Shown here piece by piece: positions 34,140 to 42,519 of a stretch of 64,000 nt of DNA; the first letter of the stretch is position 1; the number at the start of each line of letters is the position of its first letter. The notes under the pieces are model-generated. The model was not told the origin of the DNA. It did no database searches and was given only the letters and a program-made list of their open reading frames with translations. Origin of the DNA: Cognatishimia sp. SS12 (GTDB lineage Bacteria > Pseudomonadota > Alphaproteobacteria > Rhodobacterales > Rhodobacteraceae). The stretch covers positions 1-64,000 of the forward strand of contig NZ_JAQNCZ010000005.1 of NCBI RefSeq assembly GCF_028369055.1, in the 5' to 3' direction. A program made the translations under genes and the position numbers.

Positions 34140-35504
34140 TTAGTTACCCGCTGGAATAAGGACAGTCGAGAGGGCAGGCACAAGTGCCACGATGATCCAA
34201 ACGGTCAGAAGCGAGAAGAGATAGGGCACCGTATAGCGCAAGAGCCTAAAATAGGGCACGCCGGTGACGCCGGAGGCAACATATAGATTAAGCCCGTATG
34301 GCGGCGTGATGAACCCGATGGAGGCCCCGACGAGGAAAATCACCCCAAATTGCACCGGTTCGACCCCAACCGAATGCGCAATCGGCGCGAGGATGGGCGC
34401 AAGGATGATCGTCACCGGCAGCGACTCCAGCACCATGCCCGCCACGAAAACAATCGCCATCGACGTAAAGAGCACCGCGTAATAGCCGCCCATGCCGCGC
34501 ACAAAGCCGCCAATGATTTCCTGCGCGCCGAGCACCGAGAGGATTTGCTGCATCACAACAGACACGGCAATCAAGGGCGCCAGAATTCCAGCGATCTGGG
34601 CTGAGCGCATGGTGATCGACGGCAATTCCAGCGGGCCAAAACCTTTGACGACCAGATACTCACCGATGCCCCTTTCGTTGAAAGGACGGTCCTCGGAGGG
34701 GCGGCCCATCAGGCGATAAATCGGCAGACTCAGAAAACCGACGATGATGCAGAAGCCGACCGTCACACCCGCCGCCTCTGTCGGAGAGAATTTGCCGGTA
34801 TAGATGCCCCAAAGCACAAGGCCTATGGCAAAGAAGCCAAGCCACGCCCCGACCGCCGTCTTGAACACCCGCCCGAATTGCAGCTTGATCAGATACCCCC
34901 AACCGTTGCGCGTGCAGACCACAAAGGCCACCAGCATCATCGCGCCCACCATCATGGCGCCCGGAATAATACCCGCCACGAACAGTTCGGAAATCGGCAG
35001 GTTCAGCAAAAAGCCATAGACGATAAAGATGATCGAGGGCGGGATGATGATCCCGACCGTGCCGCCTGCCGCGGCTGTGGCCGCTGAAAAACGTTCATCA
35101 TAACCACCTTTGACCATTTCCGGATGCAGCATCGAGCCAATGGTTGCGGTTGTTGCCGAATTTGATCCGGAAATTGCCGCGAACAGCCCGCAGGCCCCCA
35201 GCGAGGCCATCGCAAGACCGCCGCGCAGCCAGCCAAGGCAGGCATAGGCAAAATCAGAAAGCCGCCGCGCAATGCCCGACCGATTGATCAAATCCCCGGT
35301 CAGGATAAAGAGCGGCATCGCCAAAAGCGCAAAGCCATCCGTAAACACATCCGCCAAAGCCGAGCCGGTGTTGATCAGCGGCAGGCCAAGCACAAAGCTC
35401 ATGCCGATGACCCAATAGCCGATCACCAAAAAGACCGGCACACCCAGCATGAAAAAGACCGTCACGCCGATGGAAATCAGTGTGATCCAAGTTCCGTCTG
35501 TCAT
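34140..35504 (-). CDS. dctM: TRAP transporter large permease (DctM type)
   Basis: 454 residues with about 12-13 hydrophobic segments; typical DctM stretches are MPLFILTGDLINRSGIAR, GGTVGIIIPPSIIFIVYG and GASIGFITPPYGLNLYV. Uses the sodium gradient to import the ligand delivered by DctP. It is 9 bases downstream of dctQ and upstream of the iclR-type gene. Confidence 0.92.
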   Translation of the reverse strand: MTDGTWITLISIGVTVFFMLGVPVFLVIGYWVIGMSFVLGLPLINTGSALADVFTDGFALLAMPLFILTGDLINRSGIARRLSDFAYACLGWLRGGLAMASLGACGLFAAISGSNSATTATIGSMLHPEMVKGGYDERFSAATAAAGGTVGIIIPPSIIFIVYGFLLNLPISELFVAGIIPGAMMVGAMMLVAFVVCTRNGWGYLIKLQFGRVFKTAVGAWLGFFAIGLVLWGIYTGKFSPTEAAGVTVGFCIIVGFLSLPIYRLMGRPSEDRPFNERGIGEYLVVKGFGPLELPSITMRSAQIAGILAPLIAVSVVMQQILSVLGAQEIIGGFVRGMGGYYAVLFTSMAIVFVAGMVLESLPVTIILAPILAPIAHSVGVEPVQFGVIFLVGASIGFITPPYGLNLYVASGVTGVPYFRLLRYTVPYLFSLLTVWIIVALVPALSTVLIPAGN

Positions 35505-35513
35505 AAATCCCCC

Positions 35514-36182
35514 TCAGCCCTGGCCGATTGCGGCCTGCTGAATCAGCGGGGCTCCGCTGCGCAGACTCTTGATATCATGCAGGTAATTTTCCAATGCGCG
35601 CGCAGCGATCAGCACAAACGCCAATGGCACCGAAACGAGGAACCACCACTGCAGAATATTGTCCGTGCCCAAGAGGATCTGAAAGTTCGATGCAGAATTG
35701 ACCGCCACTTGGGTCGAGGTCGTGACAACGATCCAGCAAAACCCCATCCAAAGCGCAAAATCGAGCGACAGACAGAAGAACTGCAAACCGCGCGGCATGT
35801 TGGCGCGAAACTCGGCAAAGGCCAGGTGCGTGCGCAACTTGACGTTATAGGCACAGCCAAACCAGGTCATGATCAAGAAGAGAAAGGGCGGCAGGGTTGT
35901 CGACCAAGGGGCCTGCACGTTGAGAACAAAACGCCGGAACACCTCGACAAAAATAATGCCGCCAATCAGCAAATAGGTCGACACCATGACCGTGGCTTCG
36001 AAATTGCGTTCCGCCCAGGGGATAAATCTGTAAATCGCCAGAACCAGCGCGGCCCCCAAAACTGTGACAAGCGCCCCCATGACCCACGCGGCATCGGTCC
36101 CCAGGGCTTCGCTCATCATCCAGGCGTCATTTGATACAAATGCGCTGATGATCTCGCGCATATCATTGACAATATTAGCCAT
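35514..36182 (-). CDS. dctQ: TRAP transporter small permease (DctQ type)
   Basis: 222 residues with four main membrane segments (ALVTVLGAALVLAIYRFI; VSTYLLIGGIIFVEVFRRF; FLFLIMTWFGCAYNV; FCLSLDFALWMGFCWIVV), the small subunit of a TRAP transporter. FRRFV in the second segment is family-typical. It lies between dctP and dctM. At 222 residues it is at the long end of the family. Confidence 0.88.
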   Translation of the reverse strand: MANIVNDMREIISAFVSNDAWMMSEALGTDAAWVMGALVTVLGAALVLAIYRFIPWAERNFEATVMVSTYLLIGGIIFVEVFRRFVLNVQAPWSTTLPPFLFLIMTWFGCAYNVKLRTHLAFAEFRANMPRGLQFFCLSLDFALWMGFCWIVVTTSTQVAVNSASNFQILLGTDNILQWWFLVSVPLAFVLIAARALENYLHDIKSLRSGAPLIQQAAIGQG

Positions 36183-36243
36183 AATCCGTCTCCTCCCTGA
36201 GACCGAGCCTAACGCTTTTGTCGCATGTCGCTAGAAATTTGTC

Positions 36244-36271
36244 GGGGCGGCCATGCTGCCACAGCCGCCCC
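36244..36271 (-). terminator. Hairpin between dctP and dctQ
   Basis: GGGGCGGC (36244-36251) pairs with GCCGCCCC (36264-36271) just after the dctP stop on the minus strand, with no long T-run. Likely a partial terminator or an mRNA-stabilising hairpin that leaves more dctP than dctQM transcript, as is common for binding-protein genes. Confidence 0.6.
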
Positions 36272-36284
36272 TTTTGGATTGGTA

Positions 36285-37517
36285 TCAGGCCTTCCACCAC
36301 CGGCGTGGCTCTACGTTTTCCGGCTTCATGTCGGCGGGCACTTCGCGGGCAACGCGGTGCAACTCGGTATATGTATCCATACCGCCGGCCCATTTGTTCA
36401 GACGGTCGCGCCATTGCTCCCAAGCCTGAGGCTGGAATTCGGGCGAACACATCTCTTCGGCCATTTTGATCTGATCTTCCGCCAGGAAGGCCGGACGCAC
36501 GTTGTGTTCGTCAAACAAAGTGCCGGGCATCACCGGATCAGAAAAGCCGACGGTTTTGACCAGCGCCGCTTCGTTGGCGGCCTGCACATGCACCTGCGCC
36601 AGATAAGCGGATTCCATCACCGCGTCCTGCAAATGCCCATCAAGGCTGTCAAAAACCTTGGCCGACATCGATGTATGCTCGGTCCCGCAGAAGAACTTCA
36701 GATCCACCGATTGGGACACAACCGGAGACATGTTGGCATAGCCCACCGCCGAGGCCCAGGTTTCTGCGCCATCAATCAGGCCGGTCTTCAGGCCATCTAA
36801 TGTCTCTTCCCAGGCCACAGGCACCGGGTTCAGGTTCAAGAGCTGCATTGCGATCCGGCCCAATTGGGTGCCCGTCACACGGTTCTTGGTGCCAAACAGT
36901 TCCTCAATCTTGGTGACGGTGGGTTTGTCGGCAAAGTTTGACCCCATCTGCAGGCCGCGCAGTTCACAATGGCTAAAGAGAAACTTCAGGCCGTGGCGCT
37001 TTTCAAGTGGCTCACGCAGGATCGCATTTGACTCCGGGCTATAGAGAAAATGGTACTGCGACGCCCGGCCCGGAAAGACATAGGCATAGTCCAGCACGTT
37101 GAGATAGGGCGCGCCCCCGGCAGAGTTCTGGGTGGATGCCGCATAGATATCCACAATACCGTTTTGGGTTTTCTCGACACAGGACAGCTGACCACAGATC
37201 TGGTTGTCACCGATGAATTCCACCCGAATCTCACCATCAGTGCGCGATTCAAGATCGCGCGCAAATTCCAGACAGCCCGCGCGCTCGATCAGCAGATTGC
37301 GGGCGTTAAACCCGGATGCGCCGAATTTGAGCGTGTGTTTGGCTTCCTTTGCATAGCGTTTGTCGTATGTGGATTCGACGGCTTTGGCCAAGGACGGCAG
37401 CGTCACCGCGCCGGTAAAGGCCCCCGCGGCCAGCAGCGTGGATGACATGCCATATTGGCCCGCCAGCCGGAACAGATCCCGGCGCGAAATCCCGCTGAGT
37501 TTATCAGACACTTTCAT
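36285..37517 (-). CDS. dctP: TRAP transporter substrate-binding protein with Tat signal
   Basis: 410 residues. The N-terminus has ISRRDLFRLAG, a twin-arginine motif, then a hydrophobic stretch (STLLAAGAFTGAVTLP) and a cleavage region around PSLAKA, so it is probably exported folded by Tat. The remainder is a DctP-type periplasmic binding fold (KHTLKFGASGFNARN, FIGDNQICGQLSCVEKTQNG, VPVAWEETLDGLKTGLIDGAE). The ligand is unknown; a carboxylate or related small organic acid is usual. It is first in dctPQM. Confidence 0.9.
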   Translation of the reverse strand: MKVSDKLSGISRRDLFRLAGQYGMSSTLLAAGAFTGAVTLPSLAKAVESTYDKRYAKEAKHTLKFGASGFNARNLLIERAGCLEFARDLESRTDGEIRVEFIGDNQICGQLSCVEKTQNGIVDIYAASTQNSAGGAPYLNVLDYAYVFPGRASQYHFLYSPESNAILREPLEKRHGLKFLFSHCELRGLQMGSNFADKPTVTKIEELFGTKNRVTGTQLGRIAMQLLNLNPVPVAWEETLDGLKTGLIDGAETWASAVGYANMSPVVSQSVDLKFFCGTEHTSMSAKVFDSLDGHLQDAVMESAYLAQVHVQAANEAALVKTVGFSDPVMPGTLFDEHNVRPAFLAEDQIKMAEEMCSPEFQPQAWEQWRDRLNKWAGGMDTYTELHRVAREVPADMKPENVEPRRWWKA

Positions 37518-37639
37518 GAACTTTCCTCCCTGCGTTCACTTAATGCGTAATTTTTGAGACTTGCAGTATCATTTTTATTGAAATATGAATCAGATTGCAA
37601 GCGAAACATGAATTCGCACAATGCGACTGGGAGGAAAGC

Positions 37640-39256
37640 ATGACGGCGGCGACAACAGATTACATCGTTATTGGCGCGGGCTCGGCTGGCTGCGTCCTTG
37701 CCAATCGTCTAAGTGCGGACCCCGCAAATACCGTGACCCTGCTGGAAGCGGGCGGGCGCGACCTTAACCCGTGGATTCACATTCCCGTTGGCTATTTCAA
37801 AACCATCCACAACCCATCCGTTGACTGGTGCTACAAGACAGAGCCCGACCCTGGCCTGAATGGGCGGTCGATTGAATGGCCCCGCGGCAAGGTTCTGGGC
37901 GGCTCATCTTCACTGAACGGGCTTCTTTACGTGCGCGGGCAAGCGCAGGATTATGATCGTTGGCAGCAAATGGGCAATCCCGGCTGGGGCTGGGCCGACG
38001 TGCTGCCCTTATTCAAACGCGCCGAAAACAACGAGCGCGGCGCAGATGAACACCACGGCAATGAAGGCCCGCTCTCGGTCTCAAACATGCGCATCCAACG
38101 GCCGATCACCGATGCCTGGGTCGCCGCCGCGCAGTCGGCGGGCTATCCGTTCAACCCAGATTACAATGGCGCGACGCAAGAAGGCGTTGGCTTTTTCCAG
38201 CTGACCTCAAAGAATGGTCGCCGCTGCAGTGCGGCTGTTGCCTACCTTAATCCGGTTAAACAACGTGCAAACCTGCGGATCGTCACCCATGCGCTGGCGC
38301 AGCAGATTTTGTTTGAAGGCACCCGCGCCGTCGGCGTGCGCTATCGCAACCGCAGCGGCAAGATGCAGACCCTGCGGGCCAACCGCGAAATCATCCTTTG
38401 TGGCGGTGCGATCAACTCACCGCAGTTGCTGATGCTGTCCGGGATCGGTGAGGCCGCGCAGCTGACAGAAAACGGCATCGAGGTGCTCAAGGATCTGCCC
38501 GGCGTTGGCAAAAACATGCAAGATCACCTGCAGGCCCGGCTGGTCTATAAATGCAATGAACCAACATTGAATGACGAGGTGCGCACGCTCTATCGGCAAG
38601 CCCTGATCGCGCTGAAATACGCACTCTACCGCGCGGGGCCGATGACCATGGCGGCCTCCCTTGCCTGCGGGTTCATGAAAACCCGCCCAGAACTGGAAAC
38701 CCCAGACATCCAGTTTCACGTTCAGCCCCTGTCCGCCGAAAACCCCGGCAAGGGGGCTGATCCGTTTTCGGCCTTTACCATGTCGGTCTGTCAGCTCCGC
38801 CCGGAAAGCAAAGGTGAAATCCGCATCGTGTCAAAGGACGCAATGGTCTATCCCAAGATCATCCCCAATTACCTCTCGACCGAGACCGACTGCCGCACGA
38901 TTGTCGAAGGCGTGAAGATCGCGCGCAAAATCGCGCGCCACGCCCCGCTGACTTCCAAAATCTCAGAAGAATATCGCCCCAATCCATCGCTTGATCTGGA
39001 GGATTATGATGGCACGCTGAACTGGGCGCGCAATAACACAGCGTCGATTTATCACCCGACGGGCACCTGCAAGATGGGCAATGATGCCAACGCCGTTGTG
39101 GACGCGCGCCTGCGCGTGCATGGCGTGACCGGGCTTCGCGTGGCGGATTGTTCGATCATGCCCGAAATCGTATCCGGCAACACCAATGCCCCGGCCATCA
39201 TGATCGGCGAAAAATGCGCCGATCTGGTCCTGGAAGACACCAAGGTTTTGGCCTAG
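37640..39256 (+). CDS. GMC-family oxidoreductase (choline dehydrogenase-like)
   Basis: 538 residues from ATG 37640, which has GGGAGG upstream. FAD-dependent alcohol oxidoreductase: [18 protein letters not shown] is the FAD loop, [20 protein letters not shown] and [15 protein letters not shown] are GMC signatures. The catalytic region is [15 protein letters not shown] (His) and [14 protein letters not shown] (Asn). It diverges from dctP, so the imported ligand may be, or yield, its alcohol substrate. Choline itself is unlikely as there is no betaine gene near. Confidence 0.88.
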   Translation: MTAATTDYIVIGAGSAGCVLANRLSADPANTVTLLEAGGRDLNPWIHIPVGYFKTIHNPSVDWCYKTEPDPGLNGRSIEWPRGKVLGGSSSLNGLLYVRGQAQDYDRWQQMGNPGWGWADVLPLFKRAENNERGADEHHGNEGPLSVSNMRIQRPITDAWVAAAQSAGYPFNPDYNGATQEGVGFFQLTSKNGRRCSAAVAYLNPVKQRANLRIVTHALAQQILFEGTRAVGVRYRNRSGKMQTLRANREIILCGGAINSPQLLMLSGIGEAAQLTENGIEVLKDLPGVGKNMQDHLQARLVYKCNEPTLNDEVRTLYRQALIALKYALYRAGPMTMAASLACGFMKTRPELETPDIQFHVQPLSAENPGKGADPFSAFTMSVCQLRPESKGEIRIVSKDAMVYPKIIPNYLSTETDCRTIVEGVKIARKIARHAPLTSKISEEYRPNPSLDLEDYDGTLNWARNNTASIYHPTGTCKMGNDANAVVDARLRVHGVTGLRVADCSIMPEIVSGNTNAPAIMIGEKCADLVLEDTKVLA

Positions 39257-39373
39257 CGCCGCCAACGCCGCGTCGATTTCGCCCAATGCACGCTGTGCCA
39301 TACACGCACGTTTTTTCTTTTCTTCGCTGCGCCTCTTTGTAATCTGCGCCAAGGAAATCTAGGGGTCAGCCTG

Positions 39374-40540
39374 ATGCAAATATCGCGACGCCACTGGGGG
39401 GCGGTGTCCGCTGCGTTCATCACGAACGCGGTCTTTTTTGGTGTCTGGGCCGCGCGTATTCCGGCGGTGGCCGAGCGGTTTGCGATCCCGCACAGCCGCT
39501 TGGGTCTGCTTCTGCTGTTGCTGGCCTTCGGCGCGCTGCTGGCGTTTCCGCTTGCCGGGCGGCTCGCGGATCGGCACGGCGCGCTGCGCGTCACCCGTAT
39601 CTTGGTCTGCCTGAATGCACTGGCTATGGTTGGCCTCGCGGCAGCCCCCAGTCTTGGGCTCTTGGCCGTGGCGCTATTTGTTTTTGGGGCCTGCCATGGC
39701 GCAATGGATGTGGCGATGAACGCATGGGCTGCCGAAGTGGAACAGGCCGCAGGCAAACCCTGGATGCCCAGCTTTCATGCCATGTGGAGCTTGGGCGCTG
39801 GCTTTGGGGCATTGACGGCGGCCGGTGCGGTCGCGCTAGGTGTCCCCTATGGGCTACATTTTCTATTGGCCGCTGCCTTGGTGCCGGTCTTTGGCCTATA
39901 CGGCACAAAGATCAGCTGGCCCACGCAAGCGCCCGGGCAGATACCTGCCGAAACTGCGCCGCTTTTCTCGCTGCCCAGAGGGCCGCTGCTTTTCGCCGGG
40001 CTGCTGGCGGGTTTTGCGACTTTGGGTGAAGGCGCGGTTGCCGATTGGAGTGCGCTTTATCTGATCGAAGCGACGGCGGCCCAGCCCCATATCGCGCCGC
40101 TGGGGCTGACGGTGTTTTCAGCCGCAATGGTGGGCATGCGCCTTTTGGGAGGGCTGATCATCGGGGCGCTCGGGGCACAGCGCGCCGGGCTGGCCAGCGG
40201 TATTTTTGCGCTCTGCGGCACCACGCTGCTGATCGCGCTGCCAGAGCCGATGTTCGCGCTGGCCGGTTTTATGCTCATGGGCTTTGGCTATGCGCTTGCA
40301 ATGCCACTGGCTTTTTCGCAGGCGGGCAATACACCAGGTGTGCCCCCCGCGCGCGCCATCGCCAGCGTCGCCACGCTGGGCTATGGCGGCATGCTCATGG
40401 GGCCGCCGATGATCGGGGCCTTAACCCATGTGACCACCCTGCGCGGGGCTTTTGGGCTGCTGGTACTTTTGGCTCTTGGGATGGTGCTGACGGCGCGCGG
40501 GTCCGCGCGCCGTCCCCGCCGCGCCGTGTCACGCGGCTGA
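39374..40540 (+). CDS. MFS transporter (YbjJ-like)
   Basis: 388 residues with 12 hydrophobic segments. It opens with FITNAVFFGVWAARIPAVAE and continues with LAGRLADRHGALRVTR, the MFS loop 2-3 motif (GxLaDrxGrr-like). Membrane-embedded small-molecule carrier with unknown substrate. Its 3' end overlaps the SRAP gene by 12 bases on the opposite strand. Confidence 0.85.
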   Translation: MQISRRHWGAVSAAFITNAVFFGVWAARIPAVAERFAIPHSRLGLLLLLLAFGALLAFPLAGRLADRHGALRVTRILVCLNALAMVGLAAAPSLGLLAVALFVFGACHGAMDVAMNAWAAEVEQAAGKPWMPSFHAMWSLGAGFGALTAAGAVALGVPYGLHFLLAAALVPVFGLYGTKISWPTQAPGQIPAETAPLFSLPRGPLLFAGLLAGFATLGEGAVADWSALYLIEATAAQPHIAPLGLTVFSAAMVGMRLLGGLIIGALGAQRAGLASGIFALCGTTLLIALPEPMFALAGFMLMGFGYALAMPLAFSQAGNTPGVPPARAIASVATLGYGGMLMGPPMIGALTHVTTLRGAFGLLVLLALGMVLTARGSARRPRRAVSRG

Positions 40541-41140
40541 CCAGTCCACGTTATCAGCGGTTTCAATCGTCAATCGCCCCTCTGGCCAGGGCTGGATCAG
40601 CGCCTGCGCGTCGCGCGCGCTTCCCGTCAGCCAGATGTCGATATCCGCAGGCTCTAGCAGCACCCCCATACGATGGTGAATGTCTTTGACATCTTGATTG
40701 GGCGCGCAGGTGACGGCGGCCACCTGAGGCAAGGCCTGCCCACCGGGCGCGGTCCAGACATCGGTGATTGCGGCAAAAAGCAACGGCGTGTCTTGGCTGA
40801 TACGCCACGCAGTCTTGCGTCGGGTCTTGCCCGTCCATTCATACCAGCCATCCACCGGGATCACCGCGCGTCCGGTTCCGTGAAAGGCGCTTTTGTCAAA
40901 GAGCGTTTCGCCGCGCGCATTGATGATGGTTTCCATCACCGGGCGTCCACGTGCATTGACCCGCCCCACCGGCACAATGCCCCAGCGCATGACCGAAAAA
41001 CCCGGCTCGGTCAGGACCAAAATATCTTGTCCGGGCTGGATATTGCGGCGCGGCGGCATGTCCGGCACCGCAGTGGCGCCGCGCCCGCAAAACTGCGCCA
41101 TCTCGGCAAGCGGCCGGGTCAGAAAGAACCGGCCCGGCAT
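40529..41140 (-). CDS. SRAP/YedK (HMCES) family protein with Pro in place of catalytic Cys2
   Basis: 203 residues. SRAP proteins such as YedK and HMCES shield abasic sites in single-stranded DNA by linking the base-free sugar to Cys2. The rest of the active site is present: Asn74 in INARGETL, Glu101 in GWYEW, and His155/156 in DIHHRMGVLL. But residue 2 is Pro (MPGRFF) instead of the nearly invariant Cys (MCGRF). Met removal would expose an N-terminal Pro. No in-frame alternative start restores a Cys2. The ATG comes immediately after the tesA stop, so the two are one transcript. Confidence 0.88.
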   Translation of the reverse strand: MPGRFFLTRPLAEMAQFCGRGATAVPDMPPRRNIQPGQDILVLTEPGFSVMRWGIVPVGRVNARGRPVMETIINARGETLFDKSAFHGTGRAVIPVDGWYEWTGKTRRKTAWRISQDTPLLFAAITDVWTAPGGQALPQVAAVTCAPNQDVKDIHHRMGVLLEPADIDIWLTGSARDAQALIQPWPEGRLTIETADNVDWSAA

Positions 41141-41142
41141 GG

Positions 41143-41805
41143 TTATTCCCCCGCCGCTGTCAGCAGCGCCAACACCTGAGGCCCGAGCGCCTCGACGATT
41201 TTCGCGACACCCTTGGCATTTGGGTGCAAGCCGTCAGCCTGCAACATCCCCTGCGCTTCGGCCGGGTCCAGCGTGCCAAGCCCGGCCAGAAAACTCGGGG
41301 CATAGAGCGTGCCATAGACCTCGGCCAATGCAGGATACATGCCGTCAAACGCGGCCTTATAGTCGGGCCCGTAATTTCCCGGTGCCTGCATCCCCACCAA
41401 CAGCACCTCGACCTCTGCCGCGTCTGCGGCGCTGAGAATACCCGCGAGGTTGTCGCGCGAATGGGCTGGGTCAACGCCGCGCAACATGTCGTTGCCGCCG
41501 AGCGCCACGATCATCGCATCGACCTCTTCGGTCAGGGTCCAGTTCACCCGGGCCAGCCCGCCCGCCGTGGTGTCGCCAGACACCCCTGCGTTGATCACCC
41601 TCACCTCGGCCCCCTGCGCCTTGAGCCAAGCGTCCAGTTGCGGCACAAAGCCCTCGCCCTGCGGCAGACCATATCCCTGCGTCAGACTATCGCCCATCGC
41701 CACAAGCGTGATTTCCTCGGCCTGCGCCAAGCCTGCGGTCGCCAGCATTGCGCAGATCAGGCCAGGTAACACCTTGCCCCTGACGCCCCAGCCCCCATAT
41801 TGCAC
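41143..41805 (-). CDS. tesA: Arylesterase / acyl-CoA thioesterase, GDSL family (TesA-like)
   Basis: 220 residues as drawn from GTG 41805; GTG 41772, with AGGGG close ahead, is an alternative start. The signal region reads VRGKVLPGLICAMLATAGLA with cleavage near AQAEE, so it is periplasmic. SGNH-hydrolase blocks are visible: AMGDSLTQGYGL (Ser nucleophile), GVSGDTTAGG, GGNDMLRG and DGLHPN (Asp-x-x-His). Upstream on the plus strand lie ybbA/ybbP, which neighbour tesA in many proteobacteria. The likely substrates are esters or acyl thioesters. Confidence 0.85.
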   Translation of the reverse strand: MQYGGWGVRGKVLPGLICAMLATAGLAQAEEITLVAMGDSLTQGYGLPQGEGFVPQLDAWLKAQGAEVRVINAGVSGDTTAGGLARVNWTLTEEVDAMIVALGGNDMLRGVDPAHSRDNLAGILSAADAAEVEVLLVGMQAPGNYGPDYKAAFDGMYPALAEVYGTLYAPSFLAGLGTLDPAEAQGMLQADGLHPNAKGVAKIVEALGPQVLALLTAAGE

Positions 41806-41832
41806 AGAGTTATTGATCAACAGGTTGTCTCC

Positions 41833-42519
41833 ATGGAAGTTATCCTCTCGCTTAAAGATGTGCATTTGACGCTCAAAGGCAACGCCGGGCCGGTAGAAAT
41901 CTTGCACGGGGTCAGCCTTGATGTCGCAAAAGGCGAGACTTTGGGGCTTGTCGGTCCGTCCGGGTCCGGCAAATCCTCGCTGCTGATGCTGATGGGCGGG
42001 CTGGAGCAAGCCACGGGCGGCCGCATTACCGCCCTTGGAAACGACCTTACCAATTTGCCCGAAGATGCCTTGGCCCGCTTTCGGCGCAATCACATGGGCA
42101 TTGTCTTTCAAAGCTTCCATCTGATCCCAACCATGACCGCCCTGGAGAATGTGGCAACGCCTCTTGAGCTGGCCGGCCAAAAAGACGCATTTGACCGCGC
42201 TGCGGCAGAGCTGGAAGCGGTCGGTCTGGCGCATCGGGCTGACCATTACCCAGCGCAGATGTCGGGGGGCGAGCAACAGCGCGTGGCGCTTGCGCGGGCC
42301 TCAGCGCCGCGCCCGGAAATTCTGCTGGCCGATGAGCCGACCGGCAATCTGGATGGCGCGAATGGCACCGCCATCATGGATCTGCTGTTCGGCCTGCGGG
42401 ATCGGCACGGGGCGACCTTGGTGCTTGTCACCCATTCCAACGAGCTTGCCAATCGCTGTGACCGTGTGGTGCGCCTGCGCGACGGCAAAGTCGACGGCCT
42501 GAAGGCCGCAGCAGAATGA
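41833..42519 (+). CDS. ybbA: ABC transporter ATP-binding protein (YbbA-like)
   Basis: 228 residues from ATG 41833. Walker A (GPSGSGKSSLL), Q-loop region (FQSFHLIPTMTALENV), signature (MSGGEQQRVALARA) and Walker B (ILLADEPTGNLD) are all present, of the MacB/LolD type. It overlaps the permease gene by four bases (ATGA). It powers the YbbP permease, probably in envelope export or lipid/peptide handling. Confidence 0.92.
   Translation: MEVILSLKDVHLTLKGNAGPVEILHGVSLDVAKGETLGLVGPSGSGKSSLLMLMGGLEQATGGRITALGNDLTNLPEDALARFRRNHMGIVFQSFHLIPTMTALENVATPLELAGQKDAFDRAAAELEAVGLAHRADHYPAQMSGGEQQRVALARASAPRPEILLADEPTGNLDGANGTAIMDLLFGLRDRHGATLVLVTHSNELANRCDRVVRLRDGKVDGLKAAAE

Noticed and set aside
41143-42276. 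Long N-terminal extension of the thioesterase frame across ybbA
   Set aside because: The signal peptide starts near 41784, and the upstream part is antisense to a clear ATP-binding protein gene.
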